This document shows positions 1 through 11,425 of a DNA stretch of 64,000 nucleotides, one piece after another. The notes below the pieces were generated by a model. The model did no database searches, was not told the origin of the DNA, and saw nothing but the letters and a program-made list of their open reading frames with translations. The DNA lies in assembly GCF_021018895.1 (NCBI RefSeq), contig NC_079383.1:23304588-23368587 (forward strand), given 5' to 3'. The translations under genes and the position numbers were made by a program. Numbering within the stretch: position 1 is the stretch's first letter; every line of letters starts with the position of its first letter. The stretch is from Seriola aureovittata (lineage: Eukaryota > Chordata > Actinopteri > Carangiformes > Carangidae).

Positions 1-1437
1 ACACACACACACACACTCACTCACTCAGAAACACACTCACTCACACTCACTCACTCACTCACTCAGAAACACACTCACTCACTCACATTCACTCACTCAC
101 ATTCACTCACTCACACTCACAAACACACTCACTCACACACACACAACACACACACACTCACTCACTCAGAAACACACTCACTCACACTCATACACACTCA
201 CTCACAAACACACTCATTCACTCACACTCATACACACTCACTCACTCACTCACTCACAAACACTCACTCACTCAGAAACACACTCACTCACACTCATACA
301 CACTCACTCACTCACTCACTCTCACTCACAAACACACTCACTCACACACACACTCACACTCACACACTCACACTCACTCACTCAGAAACACACTCACTCA
401 CTCACACTCACAAACACACTCACTCACTCAGAAACACACTCACTCACTCAGAAACACACTCACTCACTCAGAAACACACTCACTCACTCAGAAACACACT
501 CACTCACTCAGAAACACACTCACTCACTCAGAAACACACTCACTCACTCACACTCACAAACACTCACTCACTCACATTCACTCACTCACATTCACTCACT
601 CACATTCACTCACTCACATTCACTCACTCACATTCACTCACTCACATTCACTCACTCACATTCACTCACTCACATTCACTCACTCACACTCACTCACTCA
701 CTCACATTCACTCACTCACATTCACTCACTCACACTCACTCACTCACATTCACTCACTCACATTCACTCACTCACATTCACTCACTCACATTCACTCACT
801 CACATTCACTCACTCACATTCACTCACTCACATTCACTCACTCACACTCACTCACTCACATTCACTCACTCACACTCACTCACTCACACACACACTCACA
901 AACACACATTCACTCACTCACACTCATACACACTCACTCACTCACTCACTCACTCACAAACACACTCACTCACACTCAAACACACTCACTCACTCTCACT
1001 CACAAACACACTCATTCACTCACACTCACAAACACACACACTTGCAAACACACACACACTCACTCACTCACTCACACACAACACACACTCACTCACTCAC
1101 ACACACAAACACACACACTCGCAAACACATACACACTCACTTACTCACAAACACTCACTCACTCACATTCACTCACTCACTCACTCAGAAACACACTCAC
1201 TCACACTCACACACACTCACTCACTCAGAAACACACTCACTCACACTCATACACACTCACTCACACTCACTCACTCACTCACTCACTCACTCACTCAGAA
1301 ACACACTCACTCACACTCACTCACTCACACTCACTCACACACACACTCACACTCACTCACTCAGAAACACACTCACTCACTCACAACACACACACTCGCA
1401 AACACATACACACTCACTCACACACACACTCACACAC
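1..1437. repeat. ACTC/CA-rich minisatellite block in a rheb intron
   Basis: The whole stretch is built from CA and ACTC words. Two higher-order units are visible: a 20-bp unit (ACTC repeats plus GAAACACA) repeated around 425-560, and a 14-bp unit (CATTCACTCACTCA) repeated around 565-860. Open frames here encode only Thr/His/Ser/Leu runs and are artefacts of the repeat. It is placed in a rheb intron because rheb coding exons follow on the same strand. Confidence 0.9.
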
Positions 1438-1631
1438 AGGCTCAGACTCAGGCTCAGACTCAGAATCAGGCTCAGACTCAGGCTCAGGCTCAGACTCAGA
1501 CTCAGACTCAGGCTCAGACTCAGACTCAGGCTCAGGCTCAGGCTCAGACTCAAACTCAGGCTCAGACTCAGGCTCAGACTCAAACTCAGACTCAGGCTCA
1601 GACTCAGGCTCAGGCTCAGACTCAGGCTCAG
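1438..1631. repeat. CTCAGR hexamer minisatellite
   Basis: Tandem six-base words CTCAGG and CTCAGA alternate for about 190 bp. The block abuts the preceding ACTC block and the following GTT block. All three lie in the same rheb intron. Confidence 0.9.
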
Positions 1632-1875
1632 ATGTTGTTGTTGGTGATGATGTTTTTGGTGATGTTGTCGTTGTTTTTGTTGTTGTTGGTGGGGATGTTG
1701 TTGTTGTTGTTGTTGTTGGTGATGATGTTGTTGGGGATGTTGTTGGTGATGATGTTGTTGTTGGTGATGTTGTTGTTGTTGGTGATGTTGTTGTTGTTGG
1801 TGATGTTGTTGTTGTTGGTGATGTTGTCGTTGTTGGTGATGTTGTCGTTGGTGATGATGTTGTCGTTGTTGGTGA

Positions 1876-1912
<37 letters not shown>

Positions 1913-2165
1913 GGTGATCTTCTTGTTGTTGTTGTTGTTGTTGTTGGTGATCTTCTTGTTGTTGTTGTTGTTGGTGATCTTCTTGTTGTTGTTGTTGGTG
2001 ATGTTGTCGTTGTTGGTGATGTTGTCGTTGGTGATGATGTTGTCGTTGTTGGTGATGTTGTTGTTGTTGTTGTTGGTGATCTTCTTGTTGTTGTTGTTGT
2101 TGGTGGTGATCTTCTTGTTGTTGTTGTTGTTGTTGGTGGTGATCTTGTTGTTGTTGTTGTTGTTG
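1632..2165. repeat. GTT/GGTGAT minisatellite ending at a rheb splice acceptor
   Basis: The block is GTT trinucleotides punctuated by GGTGAT and GGTGATCTTCTT words. A longer unit containing GTTGTCGTTGGTGATGATGT recurs near 1825-1880 and 2003-2060. The repeat runs directly into the acceptor CAG at 2168-2170. The GT-rich repeat therefore replaces a normal polypyrimidine tract, which still contains T runs. Confidence 0.9.
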
Positions 2166-2170
2166 TGCAG

Positions 2171-2559
2171 GGTGATCAGTTTCGAGGAGGGGAAAGCTCT
2201 GGCGGAGTCATGGAACGCCGCCTTCCTCGAGTCTTCAGCCAAAGAAAACCAGGTGAGGTCAAACATGTCTGTGAACACACAGCAGATGTGGACTGTCTGA
2301 GGCGGCGGCGCCCCCTGCAGGCAGACAGAGTCCCTGCAGCGGCGCCCCCTGCAGGCAGACAGAGTCCCTGCAGCGGCGCCCCCTGCAGGCAGACAGAGTC
2401 CCTGCAGTCAGTTCTGTTGTTCTGAGTCTGTCAGACGCTCACTGACCGTCTCCTCCCCCTCCTCAGACGGCGGTGGAGGTGTTCAGGAGGATGATCCTGG
2501 AGGTGGAGAAGATGGAGGCGGGTCAGCCACAGAGTCGGACACCATGCTCCATGATGTAG
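2171..2559 (+). CDS. rheb: rheb, last two coding exons (partial gene)
   Basis: Two exons encode the C-terminus of Rheb, the Ras-family GTPase that activates mTORC1 on lysosomal and other endomembranes. Exon 2171-2252 (donor GTGAGG) encodes the end of the G domain, including the guanine-binding G5 motif ESSAKENQ. Exon 2467-2559 encodes the hypervariable tail and stops at TAG 2557-2559. The last four residues are CSMM, a CAAX-type prenylation box ending in Met, which favours farnesylation; from memory, mammalian RHEB ends CSVM. The phases fit: the first exon starts with one base completing a split codon, and the second starts in phase 0. The 5' exons with the P loop and switch regions lie before the window. 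RHEBL1 is less likely because the tail resembles RHEB. Confidence 0.93.
2304..2407. repeat. 34-bp minisatellite, three copies, in the last rheb intron
   Basis: A GC-rich unit containing GGCGCCCCCTGCAGGCAGAC recurs with a period of exactly 34 bp, starting near 2307, 2341 and 2375. It lies inside the intron between the two rheb exons. Confidence 0.9.
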
Positions 2560-3887
2560 CTTCCACCCCCCCCCCCCCCCACCCCCCCCAACCCCACCCC
2601 CCCCCCCCACCCCCCCCAACACCCCCATCACCGTCCACTGCAGCGACTGACAGCTCAGATATTTACACCAAACTCTGTTCAACAATGTTCTGATTTAATG
2701 TTGATCTGCACTTTGGAAATCTACAACACAACTCTGAGGTTTTCTGTCCGTGAGCCCAAAGAAACGCTGTTAAAGCCTCATGGGAGACGTAGTTCTTAAA
2801 TACCAACAAAATAATCCCTGTTTTATCTTTGTTACACAAGATGGACCGAAAACCTCCAGAGCGTGTTTTATCAAAGGGAATCCTCCAGACAGAAATCTTC
2901 TGTAAACTCAGAGCTGATGCTTCAGCCTGGACTGTGAACTGAACTTCTTCTAAACATCAAGTGAGCTGGAGGGAAATTTAGGTTCCTGTTGAATTCTTAC
3001 AACTTCTTGCTCCATGAAAAAACCCTGGAGGGCAGGAGAGAGCGGCTTTGAAAGTTGATTTAATTGAAATAAATGCATTTCTTGTGAATTACTGTTGAGC
3101 AGAATTTGCTATAAGGCACTAAGAATTTCAAAAAGGCACCAAGTCTTTTTTCACAATGTTGGTTTAATGGCTAATTTGCACGACAACGCTCAATTAACAG
3201 ATTTCCAAATGGGGTTTGGTTTGACCTTTGCTGCATGTCAATGTGGAGCTGGAATAAAACATCTGACCGGCACATTAGCTGAATCAGAGACCAGAAATTA
3301 TTAAGATGGAGCAGAAAACGATGCATGAACCAAAAAATTTATTTATTTCAAAAGCTGAATTAAATATTAAGATTATATATAAGATTATTCTGATTCTTAG
3401 GACGAGTTTAGGTCGGGATTGGATGTTGTAATTGCATCATTACCTTAAAAAATGGATTTTAAAAAGGATGAATTTATTTTTAATTAAGTTGGCCATGTTT
3501 ATTATATCAGTTAATGAGGCTACAACAGATGAATATAAGGTTTAACTCTTTACTGAAGATGACATCACTGTCTGCTGCTCCCCCTCAACTGATCACTCTT
3601 CTATATTAAATAAGAAAACACTTTTTATATGAATAATAAAGAAATATTTGTGTTTTTATGATTGTTCTCATTAAAGCTGTGTTCTATTGTTTGGCTAAAC
3701 ATCTGCTCTGTGTCTTTTATTGAAACTGATAAAGAGAGAAACATTTTGTCTCATGAATATTTCAGTTTACTGTCGTATCCTGATTAATTATTCATATTTA
3801 TTATCGACAGCAGCTCCACTGGTGTCACGTCCACAGTGTGGGGGGGTGTGGTGACCTGAGACCAGCAGAGGGCAGCAGCACGACCTT
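2560..3887 (+). other. rheb 3' UTR and intergenic sequence
   Basis: Immediately after the rheb stop there is a poly-C tract with scattered A (about 2563-2630), so the 3' UTR begins in homopolymer-like DNA. Candidate polyadenylation signals are AATAAA at 3635-3640 and ATTAAA at 3670-3675, about 1.1 kb after the stop. The small open frames here show no recognisable protein. Nothing else is identified. Confidence 0.6.
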
Positions 3888-3985
3888 TTAATCCACTGGT
3901 TCCCAACCTGGGGGTCGCCCCCCTCCGGAGGGTCACCAGGTGAATCTGAGGGGTCGTCACATGATTCATGGCAAGAAGAAGAAAC
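3888..3985. mobile_element. hAT-like repeat fragment
   Basis: The motif CACTGGTTCCCAACCTGGGG followed by a GGGTC-rich segment resembles the terminal region of hAT/Charlie-type DNA transposons (consensus like CAGTGGTTCTCAACCT). A diverged copy of the same words (GGTTCCCAACCTGAGGATCG ... GAATCTGAGGGG) occurs at 8338-8396, which supports a dispersed repeat. The family name is recalled, not searched. Confidence 0.5.
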
Positions 3986-3999
3986 ACTTCCATAGAACT

Positions 4000-4430
4000 T
4001 CCATATATGAAGTATAGCTTTTATTTTAAATGTACATATATGTAAAAAATTATATATGAAAACTTTTAGAAATTGGAACTATTTCATATATTTATATATA
4101 TATAGCCTATACAAATATATACATTCATGTATGTCTGCTTATATTGTAGACATATGTTACATAAATATATATCCACAGCCTGTTAATATATGTAGACATT
4201 ATATACATTATATACATTATATACATTATATACATCCAAAAGTCTGAGACACTTTCCCAGAATGTGAAGTTACACATGTTTAAAATCAAAGAGAAATTTA
4301 TAAGAAAAACTTATAAACATTTTTTATATATATAATATATATATATTATAATAAACCTTCATGTAGCCTGTAAGAAACGTTATGTAAATGTTGTATATGT
4401 GAAGACTGACAGTCAGAGCTCTGTATGTGT
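4000..4430. other. AT-rich intergenic DNA with a 9-bp tandem repeat
   Basis: This is a very AT-rich stretch with TATATA runs. Around 4195-4234 the 9-bp unit ATTATATAC is repeated about four times. No gene is recognised. Confidence 0.6.
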
Positions 4431-4523
4431 CTTTCACTGTCCCTGTCTGTCTCTATAGAAGCGTGGCATGTGCAATATCACTGACCCTGCAAAGCTCAGG
4501 CCAAGCACATTCTATTGAGACCA

Positions 4524-4545
4524 CACACACACACACTCACACACA

Positions 4546-4619
<74 letters not shown>

Positions 4620-4680
4620 ACACACACACACACAACACACACACACACACACACACACTCACACACACACACACTCACAC

Positions 4681-4714
<34 letters not shown>

Positions 4715-4791
4715 ACACACACACACACACTCACACACACACACACTCACACACACACTCACACACACACACACACTCACACACACACACA
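4524..4791. repeat. (CA)n microsatellite with CTCA interruptions
   Basis: About 270 bp of CA dinucleotides is interrupted by CTCACA and ACCACA variants. The two His/Thr open frames across it are repeat artefacts. Confidence 0.95.
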
Positions 4792-4928
4792 GCAGAATCA
4801 GCAGACACATCAGGATGAAGGGAAAGCGTCGAGGCAGCAGAAACCTTTAAAGCCTCGCCTTTTGTCCGTCCGGCCTGGACCTCGCCCCTCGCTCGCCCCT
4901 CGCTCGCCCCTCGCTCGCCCCCCTGCCG

Positions 4929-4935
4929 TATATAT
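4929..4935 (+). promoter_or_regulatory. TATA box of crygn
   Basis: TATATAT lies about 80 bp upstream of the crystallin ATG at 5012. It follows a short CTCGCCC repeat at about 4867-4920. Lens crystallin genes typically have TATA promoters and very short 5' UTRs, so this is the likely core promoter. Confidence 0.6.
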
Positions 4936-5011
4936 TGGGGTGTCCAACTTTTTCTCTGTTACACTGTGTGTGTGGTTGTGGGCCAGGTTGGACGACATCC
5001 AGTGGGCAAAC

Positions 5012-8000
5012 ATGTCGCAGTACTCTGGAAAGGTGAGTGAGACGGAGAGATGTGGAGGTTCAGCTGCTGAGGGGCCACAGTCTGGATCAACAGGGGCCTC
5101 TGCTACACCTGACACTGGACATCTTATTCATGGGTCTGGGGTGGAAGTCGGGTCGGACCCTCAGTTTGAATCGGTTTAAGTTGCTCGACTTTTGAAGAGT
5201 TTGGTGTGATGAGCGAAGCAGCTGCAGCTCAGAAGGAAAATTGATCTATTTCAAAGTTGTAAAGTTGAGGAGTGAACGTTATTCTCTCCGACAGAAACCA
5301 GGTTTTTAAAGACCTTTAAATGTAGTTGGCAGATAAAAGGAAAACGTGCAGGTTTATCTCAGAGGGTTTGTGGTTGTGGGGAACGACCTGAGGAAATCTG
5401 GGTGTTTGGCGGCGTGACGAACTTCTCTCTCGTATTCACCACGTTGTAGCTTAGCGTCTTGTGTTTGACCTCTCACCCTGCGGTAGCGATGTAGAACTGT
5501 ACTGCAGGGCGTGGCTGAACGCTGTGACATCACCGCTGGGCGTGGTCACAAAAACATATTCTTGCTAACTTGCTCTTTAAAAACAGGGATGTTTTTTTAA
5601 TGAGTGATGAAAATGACTTTAATAAGACGGACGTCGCTGCAGACAGGACGCTGTCACCCGTCTGAGCACAAGACGTCGACTGGATCCCGCCTGTTTCCGG
5701 CCTGATGCACATATTAACACTGAGAAGACTAAACTATATGAAATATATACATATAAAGACTCGAATGTATTTGAACAGATTTCAGTCTAAACTGAATCTC
5801 TACAGGAGCAGCTCTATAAAACCTCCCTGTACATGTGACAGGATTTGTACCTGTAGAGGCAGATACAGGTGAGTGAAGGTGTGTGTCTTTATTTTCCCTC
5901 CAGATCACCTTCTACGAGGGGAAGTGCTTCACCGGCAGGAAGCTGGAGGTCAGAGGAGACTGTGATAACTTCCAGGACCGCGGCTTCATGAACAGGTGAC
6001 AGAGAAACAAACAAACAGGATTTTACTTATTTCTTGTTTTCCTGGCGACACTCGTCCAACATCTGTTTAGAGCTGTGAGGATTTTCACCTTTGACCCCTG
6101 AACACTGAGTCCAGAGGAGCTCCTCATAATGAGCTGCAGAAGTTCATGGATAATTCATCAGCACCATATTCGCTTTATTCCCTTAATGCAGAATCCGCCG
6201 GCTGCAGTCACATGGACTTCTCTTCTTAAAGCAAAATAAACTTTTACTTCCTTATTCTGTCACACTGGACAAAACATATTTATCATGCTTCACACAAGTG
6301 AAGCTGAATTCTGCAAATATGTGATTTGGTTTAAAATAAAAGTACTTGACTTGTTTTGCTGAGGAACTAAACCTAAATCTTTAGAGGAACTGGTTCCTTA
6401 TAGTCCACAACATCACTGACGTCATGTGACAACCGCACATCTGGACAGCAGAAATCATCTGTACCAGAAACCACCTCACAGTTAATCCCCCTGTTACCCT
6501 CCAATCAGAAACACCCGTCTGCTCAAAACACTTTCCATTTGTAACAGAACTAACAACACTTCCTGTTGATGTTTCACATTAAAAGCCTGCCTATAAAGGA
6601 AAGAACACAGGACTGTTAATGTGAGAAACGGGAGACAACTAATCGTTGGTGTGTTTTCAGGGTGAACTCTATCCGTGTGGAGAGCGGCGCCTGGATCTGC
6701 TACGACCACCCCGACTTTAAGGGCCAGCAGTACATCCTGGAGCACGGAGAGTACCCAGAATTCCAGAGGTGGAACTCCCACAACGACCACATGGGATCCT
6801 GCAAGCCCATCCGCATGGTAAACACTTTACTGCTCCACCTGCCAGGTCACAACTTTCACTTTGATAAACACGTTCATGCTCCCCGGAGGACGAACCCTTC
6901 AGATTTACTGCTCCGCCATGTGACGATGGATTTCCCTCCACCAGTTCACCGGCGGAAACACCACATATCAAAAGAAAAGAATGAAAGATATTACAGGAAA
7001 AGACGTTTAAAGTAAATTGGATGAAGTTGTGTTGAAACGTGACTTTAAGAGTTTCTGGTCATGTTCATCATGGAGGCGGAGCTTCAGGGAAACACTACTC
7101 TGACCTGTCCTCCCTCGCTTCCTCCCTCTCCCTCCCTCCCTCTCTCTCCCTCTCTCCCTCCCTCCCTCTCCCTCCCTCCCTCCCTCTCTCCCTCTCTCTC
7201 CCTCAGCACGGTGAGCATTACCGCATCGAGCTGTTCGAGGCCTGTAACTTCTCCGGTCAGTGCGTGGAGATCTGCGATGACTGTCCCTTCCTGCAGAGCC
7301 GCGGATTCTCCAAGAACTGCATCAACTCCGTCAAAGTCTACGGAGACGGAGCGTGAGTCTCACACATTTCACAACCACACGTTCAGATCCATGGACCTGC
7401 AGATGGATGATGGATGGATGATGGATAAATGGATGGATGATGATGGATGGATGATGGATGATGGATGGATGGATGGATGATGGATGGATGATGGATAAAT
7501 GGATGGATGATGGATGGATGATGGATGATGGATGGATGATGGATGGATGATGGATGGATGGATGATGGATAAATGGATGGATGATGGATGGATGATGGAT
7601 GGATGGATGATGGATGGATAAATGGATGGATGATGGATGGATGATGGATGGATGATGGATGGATAAATGGATGGATGATGGATGGATGATGGATGGATGG
7701 ATGATGGATGGATGATGGATGGATAAATGGATGGATGATGGATGGATGAATGGATGGATGATGGATGGATGAATGGATGGATGGAGGGATGGATGGATGT
7801 CAATAGCTCATTGGTAATAATAATAATAATAACAGTGAATAATAAATAAATAATGATAATTAAATTAATCCACTTCCTAAACATGTTTTAAATGTGTAAC
7901 TTTGATTGTGGGAAAATGGGTTTGGCGTTTTTATATTTTTCTGACATTTTATAGACCAAAGAAATAATCAGTTAATGAAGAAAATCAAGTGGATTAATCA

Positions 8001-8193
8001 ATAATAACATTGACAGGATTGAACAGGTTTATAAAAATCTACTTTCTCCGTCTTCAGCTGGGTGATGTACGAGGAGCCGAACTTCCGCGGTCGCATGTAC
8101 ATCGTGGAGCGTGGAGACTACAGCAGCCACAACGAGTGGCAGGCCCAGAACCCCAACATCCAGTCCATCCGTAGAGTCGTCAACTACTTCTAA
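5012..8193 (+). CDS. crygn: gamma-N crystallin, complete five-exon gene
   Basis: This is a structural protein of the eye lens. Coding exons are 5012-5032, 5904-5995, 6661-6817, 7207-7352 and 8058-8193; all have GT/AG borders and the phases join to 184 codons (183 residues). Exon 1 gives the short N-arm MSQYSGK. Exons 2 to 5 each carry one Greek-key motif: [16 protein letters not shown], then the [24 protein letters not shown] motif, then [17 protein letters not shown], then [20 protein letters not shown]. The residues and the length match the gamma-N family best (human about 182 residues). The N-arm is too short for a beta crystallin. Each motif has its own exon, as in beta-crystallin genes. 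Neighbour rheb is a conserved partner in vertebrates. Confidence 0.94.
7100..7205. repeat. CCCTCCCTCTCT pyrimidine tract before crygn exon 4
   Basis: Almost pure C/T sequence runs into the acceptor CAG at 7204-7206. It doubles as a long polypyrimidine tract for exon 4. Confidence 0.85.
7400..7798. repeat. GGAT/GATG minisatellite in crygn intron 4
   Basis: GGAT tetramers mixed with GAT trimers and TAAAT variants run for 400 bp. The antisense open frame reading Ile/His/Pro/Ser repeats is an artefact of it. Confidence 0.95.
7925..8010 (-). mobile_element. Interspersed fish repeat fragment, antisense
   Basis: Read on the minus strand it contains GATTAATCCACTTGATTTTC, then TTGGTCTATAAAATGTCAGA. 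This matches my memory of an abundant fish repeat that begins GGGCTGCAACTAACGATTA. The start of that repeat is present in the opposite orientation at 33173-33295. Confidence 0.5.
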
Positions 8194-8256
8194 ACCCCCC
8201 CTGACCTCTGACCCCACAAACTCTCCTGTGACCTCTACCATGCTGTCATCATGTAC

Positions 8257-8266
8257 AATAAATAAA
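8257..8266 (+). promoter_or_regulatory. crygn polyadenylation signals
   Basis: Two overlapping AATAAA hexamers lie 64 bp after the crygn stop codon, implying a very short 3' UTR as usual for crystallins. Confidence 0.75.
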
Positions 8267-8326
8267 CCCAAACTAAAATAAGAAAACAGGTTTTTTATCA
8301 AACACTTTGTGTGTGTGTGTTGTTTT

Positions 8327-8412
8327 GTGTGGCCTGATGGTTCCCAACCTGAGGATCGGGACCCAGCAAGGTGTCAGACGATGAATCTGAGGGGCTTTAA
8401 TAAGCAATATAT
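8327..8412. mobile_element. hAT-like repeat fragment, second copy
   Basis: GGTTCCCAACCTGAGGATCG and later ATGAATCTGAGGGG match words of the fragment at 3888-3985 in the same order. It is a decayed remnant just downstream of crygn. Confidence 0.45.
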
Positions 8413-9247
8413 ATATATTACTGTAGGAAGGCAGAAAAAGCATTTGTGTGCGACAGACTTCCTTCATAGTCTTTGCTTTTTTTTCTTGTAAATTGTCTTA
8501 GTTTAAACTTTGGAGGAAACAAACATAACTTCTGAAATAAGACACGTAACAAAATATGAATACTTATAAATAAAATAAATACAATAAAAGGAATTAAATG
8601 CAGCATAAAAACAGACAGTTACTTATTTTTTTAAAGGTCAAAAGTACTAGGTTTTTTTTTTATTAAAGCCTTTAAGAATCAATAATGTTTAAATAAAAAT
8701 AAAATAAAATAACCTGGATGCCGGTCAGCTGACGTGATGACCTTTGACCTGACGTCATGGATGATGATCTACTAAAGACATCTGCTCAGCCCAGTACAAA
8801 GTCATGTCAGTTTAATAGGCTAATACTCTGTTTTAGCAGCTGTTGAGAAATGAAACAAGTTTTATTTACTTTTTAAAGTTTAATCCAAGTTTTCACGTAT
8901 AAATAAATCAATCCAAAAATAACTGTGGTCCATCTGAACATCTCGTTAGCAAACGATGTCGGCGGTTGACAGATCTCGCGAGACAGAGGCAGGTCTCCAA
9001 CAAAGTCTGTCTCTGCTGTGAGGCTGTGACCCGGAACCACAGACTGACGCTCGGCGGGAGACTTGGTTTTATTTCACGCCCAGAAGCGGGAACTTGTGGC
9101 GTTTTATGGAAGCCTAGTCGTGTCTCTCATCAACAACAGTCTTTAACAACTAATTACAGTTCAGTCAGCTGACGTTACATGATGACCTAACGGACTTGTA
9201 GCTATGACCTCGGTCTCCAGCAGACAGACACTTGGCGGGAGAAATGT
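8413..9247. other. Intergenic DNA, nothing recognised
   Basis: AT-rich DNA with several short ATAAA-type runs. From about 8940 it becomes less AT-rich and contains CGAGA/GGCGGGAG words. No open frame with a recognisable protein is seen. Confidence 0.5.
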
Positions 9248-10064
9248 GATGGTGAAGCTGACAGCAGCAGGTATCAAACTCAGATCATCTTTACCAACTG
9301 TCATTGTTCACTGAGCTGAACTCAGTGGAAATATCCTGCTGTCACTTTAAAACAGTGTTTTCTAATCAACATGGCCTCATGGGAACTTTGTGGAGACCAC
9401 ATGGATCAGATCTCACTGACAGACTGTGGACATTATGGAAGACTGACTGTGACCACATCTTCTCTCTTCACCTGAAAGAGGATTGAAACTCTGCAGGTGT
9501 GAGAGAGACTGATGAGAATGATTGTTTCCTGTCAAACACAGTGAGATCAGATGAACTGAACCAGTGATGAAGAGAGAATATGGATCAACACAGGACGTGT
9601 CAAACTGTTTGATCATCACATGCTTGAAGTCAATATGAAGTGTCCTCTTACATAATGACTCTGTGTAATGAACGTGTCATGACAGGTTTGCTGGTTGTGG
9701 ACTCTCAGAGACTCACTGTGAAGTCGTGGCCTCAGCTCTGAAGTCCAACCCCTCCCACCTGAGACACCTGGACCTGAGTGACAACAACCTGAAGGATTCA
9801 GGAGTGAGGATCCTGTCTGCTGGACTGGAGAGTCCAAACTGTGGACTGGAGACTCTGAGGTCAGTTCACTGACTGGAGCTGTTGTGGGTTTGTAGATAAT
9901 TAATATCACTAACTGCAGTTCAGAATCAGACATAAAGACAGGAGCAGGGTTTATTTAGAGGCCGGCAGAAGTCGAGTCATGACGGGGAAATGTTTGACGG
10001 TTTTTCAGCTTCCTGCGGTTCATGTTGTCCATCAGTGAAGATGAAGTCAGGACTGATGAGGCTG
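9248..10064 (+). repeat. Segmental duplicate of NLR intron-LRR-intron (copy 1)
   Basis: This 817-bp block matches 17500-18316 at a constant offset of 8252 with no indel. I count about eight base differences, four of them within 12 bases of the LRR exon. It is detached from any NACHT exon, so it is a stray duplicate from an NLR gene or the remnant of an older tandem copy. Confidence 0.9.
9686..9859 (+). pseudogene. Orphan NLR LRR exon
   Basis: This is a 174-bp LRR exon with intact CAG acceptor and GTCAGT donor. It encodes 58 residues starting [19 protein letters not shown] and including [19 protein letters not shown]. The frame is open and the splice sites look functional. It lies 2.2 kb upstream of the NLR promoter and no NACHT exon precedes it in the window, so it is probably non-functional. 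It could only be used if an NLR gene upstream reached across crygn, which is unlikely. Confidence 0.8.
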
Positions 10065-10810
10065 TAGACTGTGTGAGGGATATGAATTCTCCTGCAGCTT
10101 CTGGAGAGGAGACAGTACGCTGTGTTGTAATTTGAAAGGAGGCAGGTGAGACCAGTCAGTGTTTGTGATTTAGAGCAGGTACACACTGTGTTTAGTTTTA
10201 AAAAGCTTCTGTTACCTAACAAATCAAGCTTTAAGAATGATCTAAATTCTTTATCTGCAGAAGTGAAACGTGGAGTGTGTGAGGAAATCATAGAGTTTAG
10301 GTTTTTAAAGCTCTTTGATGAATAAAAATCACTTTCTAAAAGCTAATGCACTTAACTAAGATGACACTGGTCCTGGCCAGATTATTTTAAAACTGTTAAA
10401 AATCTTTCAAATAAAATTGTGATAATAATTAAAAGTTAGAAAAATATTGGGGGCACTTCTGCTGTTCTAGTTTGGGAAAACTTCTAAAAGTCTTCAACAG
10501 TTTTTGTATTTAATATTTGACTTTGTCTTGATGCTTTGAAACATGTGACCATCAGTCTGTGCAGAAACCTGCAGGTTATCAGTTCATGTTTGTGCTGTAG
10601 CTCCATCTTGTGGATCGATGCAGTTTTGCAGCTGCCTTCCTTTAATCAGACAGACTGCACGTGAAGAGGAATCCAATTAGTTTAAGTGTGTTTGTTTTTC
10701 ATATATGTACAGAACACTGATATTACATCATAGAGGAAGTTCCAAGTTTGTGTAATAAATACTAATAATAAATAAAGTCATTATTTTACATGTCCTCTCT
10801 GGATTTCCTT
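10065..10810. other. Intergenic DNA, nothing recognised
   Basis: No coding exon is recognised. AATAAATACTAATAATAAATAAAG near 10755 holds possible polyadenylation hexamers, but no upstream gene is evident. Confidence 0.4.
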
Positions 10811-10823
10811 TGACTGAACTCAA

Positions 10824-11425
10824 GGGCGTAACCATGGTACAGACATTGGGGGGGTCCAAATGAGAGCCCTCCCCCAGAATATATTTTTTTTTAAGTGCAT
10901 TTCCCACAATTCTATGATTTTTATATATTGACCATCTGAATTAACATTTAAAGTTTTTCCCCCACCAGAATTAGCCTAGCTTGTTATTTAGCCCAAATTG
11001 TGACAGGCTATCATGACATCGTTGGTACTAGCTTCATATTATGAAACATCACTCCTCTTTAGCTCTCTAGTTGCTTACTGTCTAAAAAAAAATTTCGTAT
11101 GTCCTGCTTTTCCCGCTTTTTGGGCAACGTCGGACCAACTTCTCCCTCAGTCGTGTGGAGCCGGCGCTTCACACGGAGCCGGTGTTTACATGGGCGCAAC
11201 CAAGTGTACAATCGGGAGGGGGGTGGTCACACACTTTTGTTTTCCTTAACAAACGGAAATAAATTGAAAATAAATCGGAAATAACAAGAGAGCAGCCAGG
11301 GTTCATAAAAGGATGAAATATTTAACATATTTATACATAATATTGGGGGGGCAGATTGGTATTTTCCCAGTATTGGGGGGGGGGGGGCACGACCCCCCTC
11401 CCCAAAGGATGCGTGGCCACGCCCA
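10824..11425. mobile_element. Non-autonomous element with terminal inverted repeats and a 13-bp flanking direct repeat
   Basis: The 13-bp sequence TGACTGAACTCAA occurs on both sides (10811-10823 and 11426-11438). The ends are imperfect inverted repeats: left AGGGCGTAACCATGG, right (reverse complement) ATGGGCGTGGCCACG. G runs follow the left end (GGGGGGG) and C/G runs precede the right end. No transposase is visible. The family is not identified. A direct repeat this long is unusual for cut-and-paste transposons, so part of it may belong to the element. Confidence 0.6.

Noticed and set aside
1042..2300. Open frames of Thr/His, Leu/Arg, Ser/Leu and Asn repeats
   Set aside because: They come from ACTC, CTCAGR and GTT tandem repeats in a rheb intron.
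4427..5179. 250-residue open frame with a long His/Thr run
   Set aside because: It reads through a (CA)n microsatellite and across the first crygn exon in the wrong frame.
6662..7015. 117-residue open frame starting inside crygn exon 3
   Set aside because: It is the crystallin exon plus read-through into the intron; the donor at 6818 and the next exon give the proper protein.
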